DNA of 43,082 nucleotides from Nocardioidaceae bacterium (GTDB lineage: Bacteria > Actinomycetota > Actinomycetes > Propionibacteriales > Nocardioidaceae): the NCBI GenBank assembly GCA_009780515.1, contig WQZX01000023.1, positions 1 to 43,082 on the forward strand, written 5' to 3'. Position 1 is the stretch's first letter. Each line of letters starts with the position of its first letter. The notes beneath the pieces are model-generated. The model ran no database searches. It saw only the letters and a program-made list of their open reading frames with translations, and was not told the DNA's origin. The position numbers were made by a program, and so were the translations under genes. Shown one piece after another: positions 28,601-34,296 of the stretch.

Positions 28601-28606
28601 GGTCAC
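19679..28606 (-). CDS. fas: Type I fatty acid synthase
   Basis: Giant cytosolic enzyme of 2975 residues that makes C16-C26-type acyl-CoAs. Domains in order: acetyl/acyl transferase (GHSQG, S170); FMN enoyl reductase from about 395 (LLAGMTPTTVDP; GGGIGTPDAAARY near 590); hot-dog dehydratase near 1160 (GDHNPIHTS); malonyl/palmitoyl transferase from about 1270 (FPGQGIQKQGMG; GHSVGE near 1370); acyl carrier with phosphopantetheine serine at 1746/1747 (DGASSRRNQL); ketoreductase from about 2035 (VVTGAGPDSI); ketosynthase with C2631 (GACATTA), H2783 and H2824. The phosphopantetheine transferase is the separate acpS, which overlaps the stop by 4 nt. Two palindromic elements (residues ~1685-1700 and ~1975-1991) sit in linkers around the carrier region. 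The GTG at 28606 is the only start giving the full N-terminus; an ATG at 28614 meets a stop after three codons. Confidence 0.97.
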   Translation of the reverse strand: MTSDAIDVPAHLDSSRDAESGLGRSNGLRPSRLLDRLAAGTPYAVGFGGQGVDWLPGLAELVRTHALDLNALLAASEALLAPVADELGPLARSFEPLRWVDTYLAASSASVDADEDSDEGTAGPAIPAAQERSAPAYALPGVLLAQAAALKAVRRMGLDPRGAVAAIGHSQGLLAVEIVAGADPAEVLALARIIGAAMQRTAPGLGLAGDAMVHVGLPLADVERVIAGLPASSRLVAAVRNGRARTVVSGTPRGIERLRDELPAGTVVEALDIGAAFHHPDLAPAVDLVLDWATRAGLDTERAARIARALITEPLDWPAEVARAATGGARWLVDLGPDDLLTTFTRGTAAAHGIGTIAPATARGLRELTVVGAAPRSPRGWDRFAPSAVRTPDGRVHAETAFTRLTGRSPILLAGMTPTTVDPAIVAAAANGGHWAELAGGGQVTEEVFSANVARLTELLEPGRTAAFNALYLDPYLWRLQLGATRLVQKARAAGAPFDAVVVSAGVPELDEAVALVRELRETGIEHTVLKPGTVAQIRSVLAIADAVAPYPLIVQIEGGKAGGHHSWEDLDDLLLTTYSELRRRDNVVVCVGGGIGTPDAAARYLTGAWSEQYAEPRMPLDGVLVGTAAMACLEATTSPQVKQLLVDTPGTSAWVRAGEVAGGVTSGRSQLGADIHEIDNAAARCGRLLDEVAGDREAVAARRDEIVAALGPTAKPYFGDVASMTYAAWLQRFLDLAGSSVGGWLDVTLRDRFHAMLQRAEARLVEADHGEVPTLFATADDVEDGAAALARLVGAHPAADVQLHPADVAFFLDVCARPGKPVPFVPVLDADVRRWYRSDSLWQAHDDRYAADAVAVIPGPVSVAGITRVDEPVADLLDRFEDAVVEAVRGEGAIDDVTALRRTDGAEGILSVLLAAPDVVWSGHTVTNPIRAIGEGWQVVSGDRAEHVQTGAALTGGGDVAELTVPLERGDLRIRLIAGSGVATGAGPVVDDPAGAMRALLALAAGGDGVLTPRLVADHAAVTAVGTSSDAVLDVLVGLAWPAVFAALSAREDVAEGFLDLVHLDHSIAGVVPDAPVSPEVSATLVDVDDTEVGRVATVSVTVGDAVLTERFAIRGRTTKQPLTDPAIAGGATGIAPAARRARGRVSVSAPTDLSAFARVTGDHNPIHTSTAVARLAGLGGPIVHGMWLSATAQRAATEELGRPVLGWTARFLAPVRPGARVDLTLTRTGLVSGDEVLEVQASVPSAEGSTLVMTATARVAAPRTAYVFPGQGIQKQGMGMEGYDRSAAAKEIWDRADKHTRDVLGFSVLEVVRDNPTELLIGGTWHRHPDGVLFLTQFTQVAMAVLGSAQMAELVEAGVAVDDAVIAGHSVGEYNALAAVSGVLELEAVVEIVFRRGSVMHGLVPRDEHGRSDYRLAAIRPAQCEIADDEVAGFVASVAEASGEFLQIANLNLRGSQYAVAGTVAGLSALEDEIERRRAAVGGKAAFVLVPGIDVPFHSRVLADGVADFRQKLDDLLPPVVDPDLLVGRYVPNLVARPFALDEAFLRAILDAAPSEPVAGVLADLAAWKGRDGELCRLLLVELLAWQFASPVRWIETQDLLFGDRADGGLGVERLVEVGVGSAPTLANLAAATLRLPEVRRTLAGPVEVLNVERDAAVVFGRDEDEVVADEPEASVEQAPVQGRVPETPAGGGVGHTTATPQDVPDLPFTSADATRLLLAWWTKTTPDALAPTDSIESLTDGASSRRNQLLMDLGAELGLGAIDGAAEAPITALTAQVQGLARSYKPFGPVLTAALGDHLKKVLGPVGARQSTVTDRVTGTWQLGTGWGSHVLAQLAVATRDGTISDLDATIDAAVQAVAARHGVSIALPSAGDAAATIDAAAAAELTGGITDALVASARTLLTRLGEEVPTGSTTPDDAEARAVVARVEAELGSDWMRLTAPLFDERRAVLLDDRWASARTDVVRIALDRGQGRVPETSDSRCVGHTTPRSERMPEPDLTGAGAAVAAMARFHGLDDVAARAEDTTPGAWADEVAVVTGAGPDSIAEAVVARLLAGGATVVATTSSTDPARIQRFRELYARTARVGAALWVVPANLASYADVDGLVEWVRSEQVKRVGPKTEVVKPALHPTLLFPFAAGPARGDLAEAGGSSEAQSRILLWSVERLIGAEWGRQRVHVVLPGSPNRGMFGGDGAYGEAKAALDAIVAKWSAESGWPQRVTLAHAIIGWVAGTGLMGGNDAMVDAVRAAGVRVWSPAEMATALLELCTREARVCAADLPLHADFAEGLEGLDLRDVAEAARRQTASAAADGESEAPATIDALPGSPAALSSYVPIEVAPPSLAAEDMVVIVGAAELGPWGSSRTRHEVEVGALSAAGVLELAWVTGLVRWDDQTRTWREVATDEEVPEAEIFERFHDVVVARCGIREYADDGRLQGGSAPLLVGVYLEEDLTFAVDTEAEARALLASHPDQTRIAPVSTGSTTGADGWTVTRLAGTQIRVPRRMELSRVVGGQVPTGFDPTAWGIPKEMVDSVDRLALWNLVCTVDAFLGSGFTPAELLRWVHPAMVANTQGTGMGGMTSMQSLYLDTLLAEPVANDLLQEALPNVVAAHVMQSYVGGYGAMSHPVGACATTAISIEDGMDKIRLGKADFVVAGGYDDLSTEGIIGFGAMSATAETAAMRAQGIADERFSRANDRRRGGFVEGQGGGTVLLARGSVAAEMGLPVLGVVAYAASYADGIHSSIPAPGIGALAAGVGRGRSPLARALEAHGLTADDIAVISKHDTSTAANDPNESDLHERLAAAIGRSEGNPLHVVSQKTLTGHAKGGAAAFQVIGLCQTLADGVIPPNRSLDCVDPELAEHRHLVWHRAPLDLGPQRAGLVTSLGFGHVAGIVAVAHPEVFVAALDADEREAYRAAAQGRRIAGAVRIARTMLGEPGFVRRPDRRLVEGPGARELEASVLLDASARLGADGSYA
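21152..21173. repeat. 22 bp VSTGSTT repeat, copy 1 (in fas)
   Basis: Reads VSTGSTT in the fas frame (about residues 2478-2485, before the ketosynthase). It differs at one base from the copy in gltX (42471-42492). Confidence 0.65.
22633..22682. repeat. In-frame palindromic element 1 in fas
   Basis: Outer 12 bp arms GGGTCGTGTGCC (22633-22644) and its exact complement (22671-22682); inner arms CATCGG (22650-22655) and CCGATG (22660-22665). In the fas frame it encodes GRVPET, a variable spacer and VGHTT, between the carrier region and the ketoreductase. Confidence 0.85.
22853..22874. repeat. 22 bp VSTGSTT repeat, copy 2 (in fas)
   Basis: Reads VPTGSTT at about residues 1911-1918 of fas. One base differs from the gltX copy, which changes Ser to Pro. 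Confidence 0.6.
23507..23554. repeat. In-frame palindromic element 2 in fas
   Basis: Outer 11 bp arms GGTCGTGTGCC (23507-23517) and its exact complement (23544-23554); inner CCCCG/CGGGG pair around CCGGC. The outer arms and adjoining CCCCAC and TCTCA are the same as in the element at 22633-22682, while the centre differs. It encodes GRVPET-x6-VGHTT in the linker just before the acyl carrier domain. Confidence 0.85.
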
Positions 28607-28621
28607 GAAGCCATGACACCA

Positions 28622-28681
28622 GAACGTGAGGGAATCCTCAAATCTATTGCGAGGGTTTTCTCATCTTTTTCCCTCACGTTC
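28622..28681 (-). promoter_or_regulatory. fas promoter with flanking inverted repeat
   Basis: Perfect 13 bp inverted repeat GAACGTGAGGGAA (28622-28634) and its complement (28669-28681), separated by 34 bp of AT-rich sequence. On the minus strand TAGATT (28646-28641) is a good -10 box, which puts the transcription start within the downstream arm and the upstream arm near -35 to -47. This looks like a regulator site bracketing the fas promoter. No clear -35 and no Shine-Dalgarno site are seen before the GTG. Confidence 0.6.
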
Positions 28682-28695
28682 CCGAGCCCGCCACG

Positions 28696-31600
28696 TCAGA
28701 AGGTCACGGCGACGTTCTCACCCCTCAGCTCCTGGCGGTAGATCTCGACGTTGGCGAGCTTCACCGACTCGTAGCCGCGCACGACGTCGGGCAGCTCCGC
28801 GACCCGACATGCCCGGTCGTACGCCGACCCCAGGTCGTCCGCGAGCGCGATCACCGTCTCGCGGTAGTGGGCCGCCATCGCCCGCTCCAGACGCCGCACG
28901 TGGGTGTGCCCGAACGGGTCGAGCGCGCGGCCCCGCAGGAACTTCAGCCGCGCCAGCACGCGCAGCGCGACCTGCGACCGCGGACCGACCGACAGCTTGC
29001 GCTCCTTGAGCCACCAGCCGAGGACCGGCGGGCGCAGCTGGAGGCTGACCCGCGTGCCGCCGGGGACCTGGGCCCGCACGGTCGCGAGCGCCTCGGCGTC
29101 GGTGAGCAGCCGCGCCACCTCGTACTCGTCCTTGTACGCCGTCAGCCGGAAGAGCTGGCGCGCCACCGCCTCGGTGAACCGGGTGTCGTCGGTGACGGCC
29201 CGCTCGGCCCGCCACAGGCGGTCGACCAGCTCGACGTACGTCGTCGCGGTGGCCTGGTCCTGGAACGCCACCAGCCGCGGGGCGCGGTCGGCCACGATGC
29301 GGCGCACCTCCCCCTCGAGCGAGGCCGTGTCCAGCGCCGGCACCTCGACCGGCCGCTCGACCCGGCCGAGGGCCGTCGTCGCCTCGGCGAAGTCTGCGGG
29401 CGCCGCGACCGCCGCCCTCCCCCACCGGAAAGCCGCGATGTTGGCGGCCACGGCGACACCGTTGATGCCGATGGCCTCCTCGATGACCTCGGCCGGGATG
29501 GGCAGCGCGCCGGCCTGATGGGCGGCGCCGACGAGCAGGAAGTTGGCCGCGGCGGTGCTGGCGAAGAGGGTCTCGGCGGCCTGCAGCGCATCGAAGGCGA
29601 TGACCTCGGCGGACGCGGTGCGCAGCCGCTCGGTCAGCCCGGCCTCCTCGGGGTGGGCGACGGACTTGTCGTAGACCATCGGGCCGGTCGGCGTACGGCT
29701 GGTGGAGACGACGGCGACGGTGCGGTCCGGGTCGCCGTAGGCGAGGTTCTTGCCCTCGGCGAGCGTGAGCAGGTCGAAGCCGAGGAGGGCGTCGGCACAG
29801 CCGGGCGTCACTCGGTTGGACGGCTCGACGGCACCCGGCCCGAAGCGCAGGTGACCGGTGACGGGGCCGGCCTTCTGACTCATCCCGACCTGGTCGAGCG
29901 ACTCCACCCCGAATCCCGCCCGCAGCGCGGCGGTGGCGAGAACCTGGTTGACGGTGACGATGCCCGTGCCGCCGATGCCCGCCATGAAGAGGCTGAACGT
30001 CCGCTCGAGCGGGGCGTACGCCGGGTCCGGGACCGTCGGCGGCTCCGGGGTCGACCGGCGGGCGACCTCGGCTCCGGGGTCGGTCGCCACCTTGATGAAC
30101 GAGGGGCACTCGCCCTGGACGCAGGTGTAGTCGGTGTTGCAGCCGGTCTGGTCGATCCGCGTCTTGCGGCCGAGCTCGGTCTCGACCGGCTGCACCGAGA
30201 GGCAGTTGCTCTTGACGCCGCAGTCGCCGCAGCCCTCGCAGACCGCCTCGTTGATGACGATCCGGGTGTTGCGCGGAGCCAGCTTGCCCCGCTTGCGCTG
30301 GCGGCGTGCGTCGGCCGCGCAGTGCTGGTCGTAGACGAGCACCGTCACGCCGGGGACCTCGCGCAGCACGCGCTGGGCCTCGTCCAGCCGGTCGCGGTGC
30401 CACAGCTCCACACCCGCCGCGAGGTCGCGGCGACGGTAGCGCTGCGGCTCGTCAGCGCAGACGATCACCTTGCTGACGCCCTCGTTGACCAGCTTGTGCG
30501 TCAGCTGGGCCATCTGCACCGCGCCTTGGCGCTTCTGGGCGCCGGTCATCGCGACGACGTCGTTGTGCAGGAGCTTGTAGGTGATGTTCACGCCGGCGGC
30601 GATGCAGGCCTGCACCGCGAGCTGGGCCGAGTGGAAGAAGGTGCCGTCGCCGACGTTCTGGAAGATATGACCGACCTGGCTGTACGGCGCCTGGCCGATC
30701 CACTGGGCACCCTCCCCGCCCATCTGGGTGATGCCCGTGACCGCGCTGTCCTCGCGCTGGGAGACGGTGACCAGCGTGTGGCAGCCGATCCCGCCGCCCC
30801 CGACCGAGCCCTCGGGCAGGGCCGTGGAGCGGTTGTGCGGGCAGCCGCTGCAGAAGTACGGCGTGCGCGAGGTGCTCAGCAGCGGGAGGTCGATGCGCGT
30901 CGGGGGCGGCGGCGTCAGCGTCGCGCGTCCGGCGAGGGCGCGCCGCAGCGGCGCGAGCAGCCGCCCGGAGGCGAGCTCGCCCTCGAGCGGGACGAGCGGG
31001 GCACCGCCGCGGTCGACCTTGCCGATGATCGCGGGCGCGTCGGGACGGCCGTAGAGGATCTCGCGGATCCCCTGCTCGAGGAAGGCGGTCTTGTCCTCGA
31101 CGACCACGATCTCCTCGAGACCGTCGGCGAACCTCTCGACGACCGTCGGCTCGACCGGCCACATCATGCCCATCCGCAGCACCCGGATCCCCGCAGCGAC
31201 GAGCTCGTCGTGACCGAGGCCGAGGTCGGTGAGGGCTTGCCGCATCGAGTCGTAGCAGCTGCCCGAGGCGACGACACCGACCTTCGCGGCGGGCGGCTTC
31301 ACCTCGATCCTGTTGAGGTGGTTCGCAGCGGCGTACGCCTTGACCAGGGCCATCCGCGGACCGTAGAGCGTGGCCTCCGCCCCGACGATGCGGTCGGGGA
31401 AGAGCTCCATCTTCGTCGGCGCGTAGGTGTACGCCGCCCCGCCCCACTCGATCGTCGGGACGACCGGGTCGAGCACGCCGATCTCGGGCGGGACGACCCA
31501 GGCGCCGTCGGCGACGTCGGCGACGATCTTCAGCGCCACCACGCAGCCGGAGGCGCGGGAGAGGGCGATGCCCTCCATGCCGTACTCGACGATCTCCGAG

Positions 31601-32151
31601 GCGTTGCGGGGGAAGAGCACCGGGATGCCGAGGGAGGCGAGGGTGCGCTCGCTGACAGCCGGGACGGTCGAGGACTTCGCGGCAGGGTCGTCGCCGACGA
31701 GCATCAGCATGCCGCCCCGCGGGTGGCCGCCGTACATGTTGGCGTGGCGCAGCGCGTCGAGCGCCCGGTCGACGCCGGGGCCCTTGCCGTACCAGACACC
31801 GGTGACGCCGTCGTAGCGGTCGGTGTCGAGGGTGACCGATGACTGCGTGCCCCAGACCGCGGTCGCCGCCAGCTCCTCGTTCAGACCCGGCACCACGGTG
31901 ATGTCGGAGTCGGCCATCTCCTGCGGCAGCCCGAGGAGGAGCTGATCGAGGCCGCCCAGCGGGCTGCCGGGATAGCCGGAGACGAACGTGCCCGTGCGCA
32001 GGCCGTGACGCCGGTCGAGCGCCCGCTGCTCCACGAGCATCCGGGCGACCGCCTGCACCCCGGTGAGGAGGACGGGTCCGGCACCGACGCGGTAGCGGTC
32101 GGCCAGGTCGTAGGCCTCGAAGGCCGTGCCGGGCTCGAAGACCGCGGTCAC
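28696..32151 (-). CDS. Indolepyruvate-type 2-oxoacid:ferredoxin oxidoreductase (fused)
   Basis: Large thiamine-diphosphate enzyme of 1151 residues that oxidatively decarboxylates a 2-oxoacid to acyl-CoA and reduces ferredoxin. The N-terminal alpha part has GYPGSPLGGLDQ and VVPGLNEELAATAVWGTQ; near residue 430 is FCSGCPHNRSTALPEGS; an iron-sulfur segment near 640 has CEGCGDCGVKSNC, followed by CNTDYTCVQGECPSF; the C-terminal gamma-type part starts with GIGGTGIVTVNQVLATAA. It is therefore an IorA/IorB-like fusion. The GTG at 32151 overlaps the stop of the branched-chain amino acid dehydrogenase as GTGA, so it most likely takes the 2-oxoacids made by that enzyme. Aryl- versus branched-chain preference is unknown. 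Confidence 0.88.
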   Translation of the reverse strand: MTAVFEPGTAFEAYDLADRYRVGAGPVLLTGVQAVARMLVEQRALDRRHGLRTGTFVSGYPGSPLGGLDQLLLGLPQEMADSDITVVPGLNEELAATAVWGTQSSVTLDTDRYDGVTGVWYGKGPGVDRALDALRHANMYGGHPRGGMLMLVGDDPAAKSSTVPAVSERTLASLGIPVLFPRNASEIVEYGMEGIALSRASGCVVALKIVADVADGAWVVPPEIGVLDPVVPTIEWGGAAYTYAPTKMELFPDRIVGAEATLYGPRMALVKAYAAANHLNRIEVKPPAAKVGVVASGSCYDSMRQALTDLGLGHDELVAAGIRVLRMGMMWPVEPTVVERFADGLEEIVVVEDKTAFLEQGIREILYGRPDAPAIIGKVDRGGAPLVPLEGELASGRLLAPLRRALAGRATLTPPPPTRIDLPLLSTSRTPYFCSGCPHNRSTALPEGSVGGGGIGCHTLVTVSQREDSAVTGITQMGGEGAQWIGQAPYSQVGHIFQNVGDGTFFHSAQLAVQACIAAGVNITYKLLHNDVVAMTGAQKRQGAVQMAQLTHKLVNEGVSKVIVCADEPQRYRRRDLAAGVELWHRDRLDEAQRVLREVPGVTVLVYDQHCAADARRQRKRGKLAPRNTRIVINEAVCEGCGDCGVKSNCLSVQPVETELGRKTRIDQTGCNTDYTCVQGECPSFIKVATDPGAEVARRSTPEPPTVPDPAYAPLERTFSLFMAGIGGTGIVTVNQVLATAALRAGFGVESLDQVGMSQKAGPVTGHLRFGPGAVEPSNRVTPGCADALLGFDLLTLAEGKNLAYGDPDRTVAVVSTSRTPTGPMVYDKSVAHPEEAGLTERLRTASAEVIAFDALQAAETLFASTAAANFLLVGAAHQAGALPIPAEVIEEAIGINGVAVAANIAAFRWGRAAVAAPADFAEATTALGRVERPVEVPALDTASLEGEVRRIVADRAPRLVAFQDQATATTYVELVDRLWRAERAVTDDTRFTEAVARQLFRLTAYKDEYEVARLLTDAEALATVRAQVPGGTRVSLQLRPPVLGWWLKERKLSVGPRSQVALRVLARLKFLRGRALDPFGHTHVRRLERAMAAHYRETVIALADDLGSAYDRACRVAELPDVVRGYESVKLANVEIYRQELRGENVAVTF

Positions 32152-33242
32152 CGGCCCGCCTCCGCGCGGCGGGCGGCGAGGCGGGCCTCGACGACGGCGT
32201 CGGCGGCGGTGCCGGTGGAGACACCCTCCCGCTCGGCCTTCTCGAGGATCTCGGTCGTCGTGGCGGCGATGTGGTCGATCTTCGCCTCGACCTCCTCGGG
32301 GGTCGCGCCGAAGAGCTCGCCGCCGACCTGGACGACGCCGCCGGCGTTGGCGACGTAGTCGGGCACCCACAGGACGTCGCGGTGCTGGAGGTCCTCGGCG
32401 ACGTCGGCGGTCGCGAGCTGGTTGTTGGCCGCGCCGCACACGACGTCGGCCTTGAGGTCGGCCACCGACACGTGGGTGAGCGTGGCGCCCAGCGCGCAGG
32501 GCGCGTAGATGTCGACGTCCTCCTCGCGGACCGCCGGCACGGCACGTACGTCGGCCAGCTGGGACGTCAGCCGGCTCACCGCGGCCGCATCGGGATCCGA
32601 GACCATGATCTGCTCGACACCGGCGTTCGCGAGCAGCGCCACCAGCCGGGTGCCGACCTTGCCGACACCCTCGACGCCGACGGTGCGTCCGACCAGCCCG
32701 GCCGGGCCGTAGCGGTGCTCGGCGGCCGCGCGCATCGCGCTGAAGACGCCGTACGCCGTGGAGTAGCCGCTGTCCCCGCTGCCGCCCCTGTTCTTGCCGA
32801 CGACCCAGCGGGTCGCCTCGGCGACGACGTCGAGGTCCTCGGCGGTCGAGCCGATGTCGGCGGCGGTGACGTAGCGGCCGCCGAGCGTGTCGACGAACCG
32901 GCCGTGGGCCAGCAGGAGCTCACGGGTCTTGACCTGGGCCGGGTCACCGATGATGACGGCCTTGCCGCCGCCGAGCGCCATGCCGGCCGCCGCCGACTTG
33001 TAGGTCATGCCGCGCGAGAGGCGCAGCACGTCGGTGAGCGCCTCGGCCTCCGAGGCGTAGGGGAAGATGCGGGTGCCGCCCAGCGACGGGCCGAGCGTGG
33101 TGTCGTGGATGGCGATGATCGCCCGGAGACCGCTCGCGCGGTCCTGGCAGAAGACGACCTGCTCATGAGCGGCGGAGGCCAGCTCGTCGGTGCGGTCGAA
33201 GACGGATCCGGCCGGCCGGACCTGCGTCGGGGTGGTGGGCAT
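32148..33242 (-). CDS. Leu/Val/Phe dehydrogenase
   Basis: NAD-dependent amino acid dehydrogenase of 364 residues that converts a branched-chain or aromatic amino acid to its 2-oxoacid and ammonia. Motifs: LGPSLGGTRIFPY near residue 50, MTYKSAAAGMALGGGKAVI with the catalytic lysine pair at about K82 and K94, and the NAD loop GVEGVGKVGTRLVALL near 190. Length fits valine dehydrogenase of actinomycetes. It is the first gene of a coupled pair with the oxidoreductase, and GAGGAG lies upstream of its ATG. The 166 bp upstream contains TGTGA-C-TCACA, a candidate operator. Confidence 0.9.
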   Translation of the reverse strand: MPTTPTQVRPAGSVFDRTDELASAAHEQVVFCQDRASGLRAIIAIHDTTLGPSLGGTRIFPYASEAEALTDVLRLSRGMTYKSAAAGMALGGGKAVIIGDPAQVKTRELLLAHGRFVDTLGGRYVTAADIGSTAEDLDVVAEATRWVVGKNRGGSGDSGYSTAYGVFSAMRAAAEHRYGPAGLVGRTVGVEGVGKVGTRLVALLANAGVEQIMVSDPDAAAVSRLTSQLADVRAVPAVREEDVDIYAPCALGATLTHVSVADLKADVVCGAANNQLATADVAEDLQHRDVLWVPDYVANAGGVVQVGGELFGATPEEVEAKIDHIAATTTEILEKAEREGVSTGTAADAVVEARLAARRAEAGR

Positions 33243-33347
33243 GCGTGGCTCCTCACTGCTGCCGGACGACGCGGGTGGTCCGTCCGGGATCGTGCGGACC
33301 TCCGGGTGGGCGGTCCGATGAGCACCTGCCGTACGGGTGGCGGCGAG

Positions 33348-33358
33348 TGTGACTCACA
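33348..33358. promoter_or_regulatory. TGTGA-C-TCACA palindrome upstream of the dehydrogenase
   Basis: An 11 bp palindrome in the 166 bp gap between the sugar transporter operon and the dehydrogenase gene, about 106 bp before the ATG at 33242. The half-sites resemble CRP half-sites, but the single-base spacing does not fit CRP; a GntR-type regulator is more likely if it is functional. The rest of this gap holds only a small CGGACC/GGTCCG hairpin. Confidence 0.3.
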
Positions 33359-33408
33359 TCATGTGCCCTACGCGGCGGACGGATCCAATCGACGCGCCCT
33401 GCGTCCGG

Positions 33409-34296
33409 TCACTTCACCGAGCCGGCCATCACGCCCTGCACGAAGTAGCGCTGGAAGGCCAGGAAGACGGCCAGCGGCACGATGAGGGAGAGGAACGCGC
33501 CCGGAGCGAGGATGTCGATGCTGCTGCCGAACTGGCGCGTCTGGGTGGCCAGCGCGACGGTGAGCGGCTGGCTGGAGGAGTCGGCGAAGACGAGCGCGAC
33601 GAGCAGGTCGTTCCACACCCACAGGAACTGGAAGATCCCGAGTGAGGCGATCGCAGGCATGCCCAGCGGCAGGATCACCCGGAAGAAGATGCGCACCTCG
33701 CTGGCGCCGTCCATCCGCGCGGCCTCCATCAGGTCCCGCGGGATGCCGGCGAAGTAGTTGCGCAGCAGGAACACCGCGAACGGGAGCCCGAACCCCACAT
33801 GGAAGATCACGACCGACGCGATCGACCCGGAGATGCCCATCAGCGAGTAGAGCTTGACCACCGGGATCAGGGCGATCTGGATGGGGATGACGAGCAGCCC
33901 CACCACGACCAGGAAGATCGCGTCGCGGCCCGGGAAGTCCATCCAGGCGAAGGCGTAGCCCGCCGCCGACCCGATCAGCACCACCAGGATCGTCGCCGGC
34001 ACGGTGATCTCGATCGTGTTGAAGAAGCTCGACGTCATCGTGCTGTTGTGCAGCAGCGTGCGGTAGTTGTCGACGGTCAGCTGCGCGGGGTGCGCGAGCG
34101 CCTGCCACCAGCCGCCGTTGGCGTACTGGGCCGGGTCGCGGAACGACTCGACCAGCAGCCCGAAGGTCGGCAGCAGCCACAGCAGCGCGACCACGATCAG
34201 GAAGATGCGCAGGAAGCCCCCGCCCGTGCTCGCGACGATGCGCGCGGCGAGCCCGCGGTTGATGGTGCCGGTGACGATGTCCGGGGCGGCGCTCAT
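33409..34296 (-). CDS. Carbohydrate ABC transporter permease, MalG-like
   Basis: Inner-membrane permease of 295 residues. It has six predicted hydrophobic segments (the first at FLRIFLIVVALLWLLPTFGLL) and the EAA loop DLMEAARMDGASEVRIFFRVILPLGMPAI near residue 200, which contacts the ATPase. The C-terminus QRYFVQGVMAGSVK is typical of MalG/LacG-type proteins. The ATG at 34296 overlaps the stop of the first permease as ATGA. It is the last gene of the four-gene sugar uptake operon. The transported sugar cannot be read from the sequence. Confidence 0.92.
   Translation of the reverse strand: MSAAPDIVTGTINRGLAARIVASTGGGFLRIFLIVVALLWLLPTFGLLVESFRDPAQYANGGWWQALAHPAQLTVDNYRTLLHNSTMTSSFFNTIEITVPATILVVLIGSAAGYAFAWMDFPGRDAIFLVVVGLLVIPIQIALIPVVKLYSLMGISGSIASVVIFHVGFGLPFAVFLLRNYFAGIPRDLMEAARMDGASEVRIFFRVILPLGMPAIASLGIFQFLWVWNDLLVALVFADSSSQPLTVALATQTRQFGSSIDILAPGAFLSLIVPLAVFLAFQRYFVQGVMAGSVK

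Noticed and set aside
28606..28614. ATG at 28614 as the fas start
   Set aside because: It reads Met-Ala-Ser and then a stop; the GTG at 28606 is in the fas frame. A three-codon leader peptide cannot be excluded but has no ribosome site.
19913..28741. A 2942-codon open frame antisense to fatty acid synthase
   Set aside because: High third-position GC leaves few stops in the opposite frame; composition is Arg/Gly/Asp-rich with no motif, while the minus strand encodes an unmistakable FAS-I.
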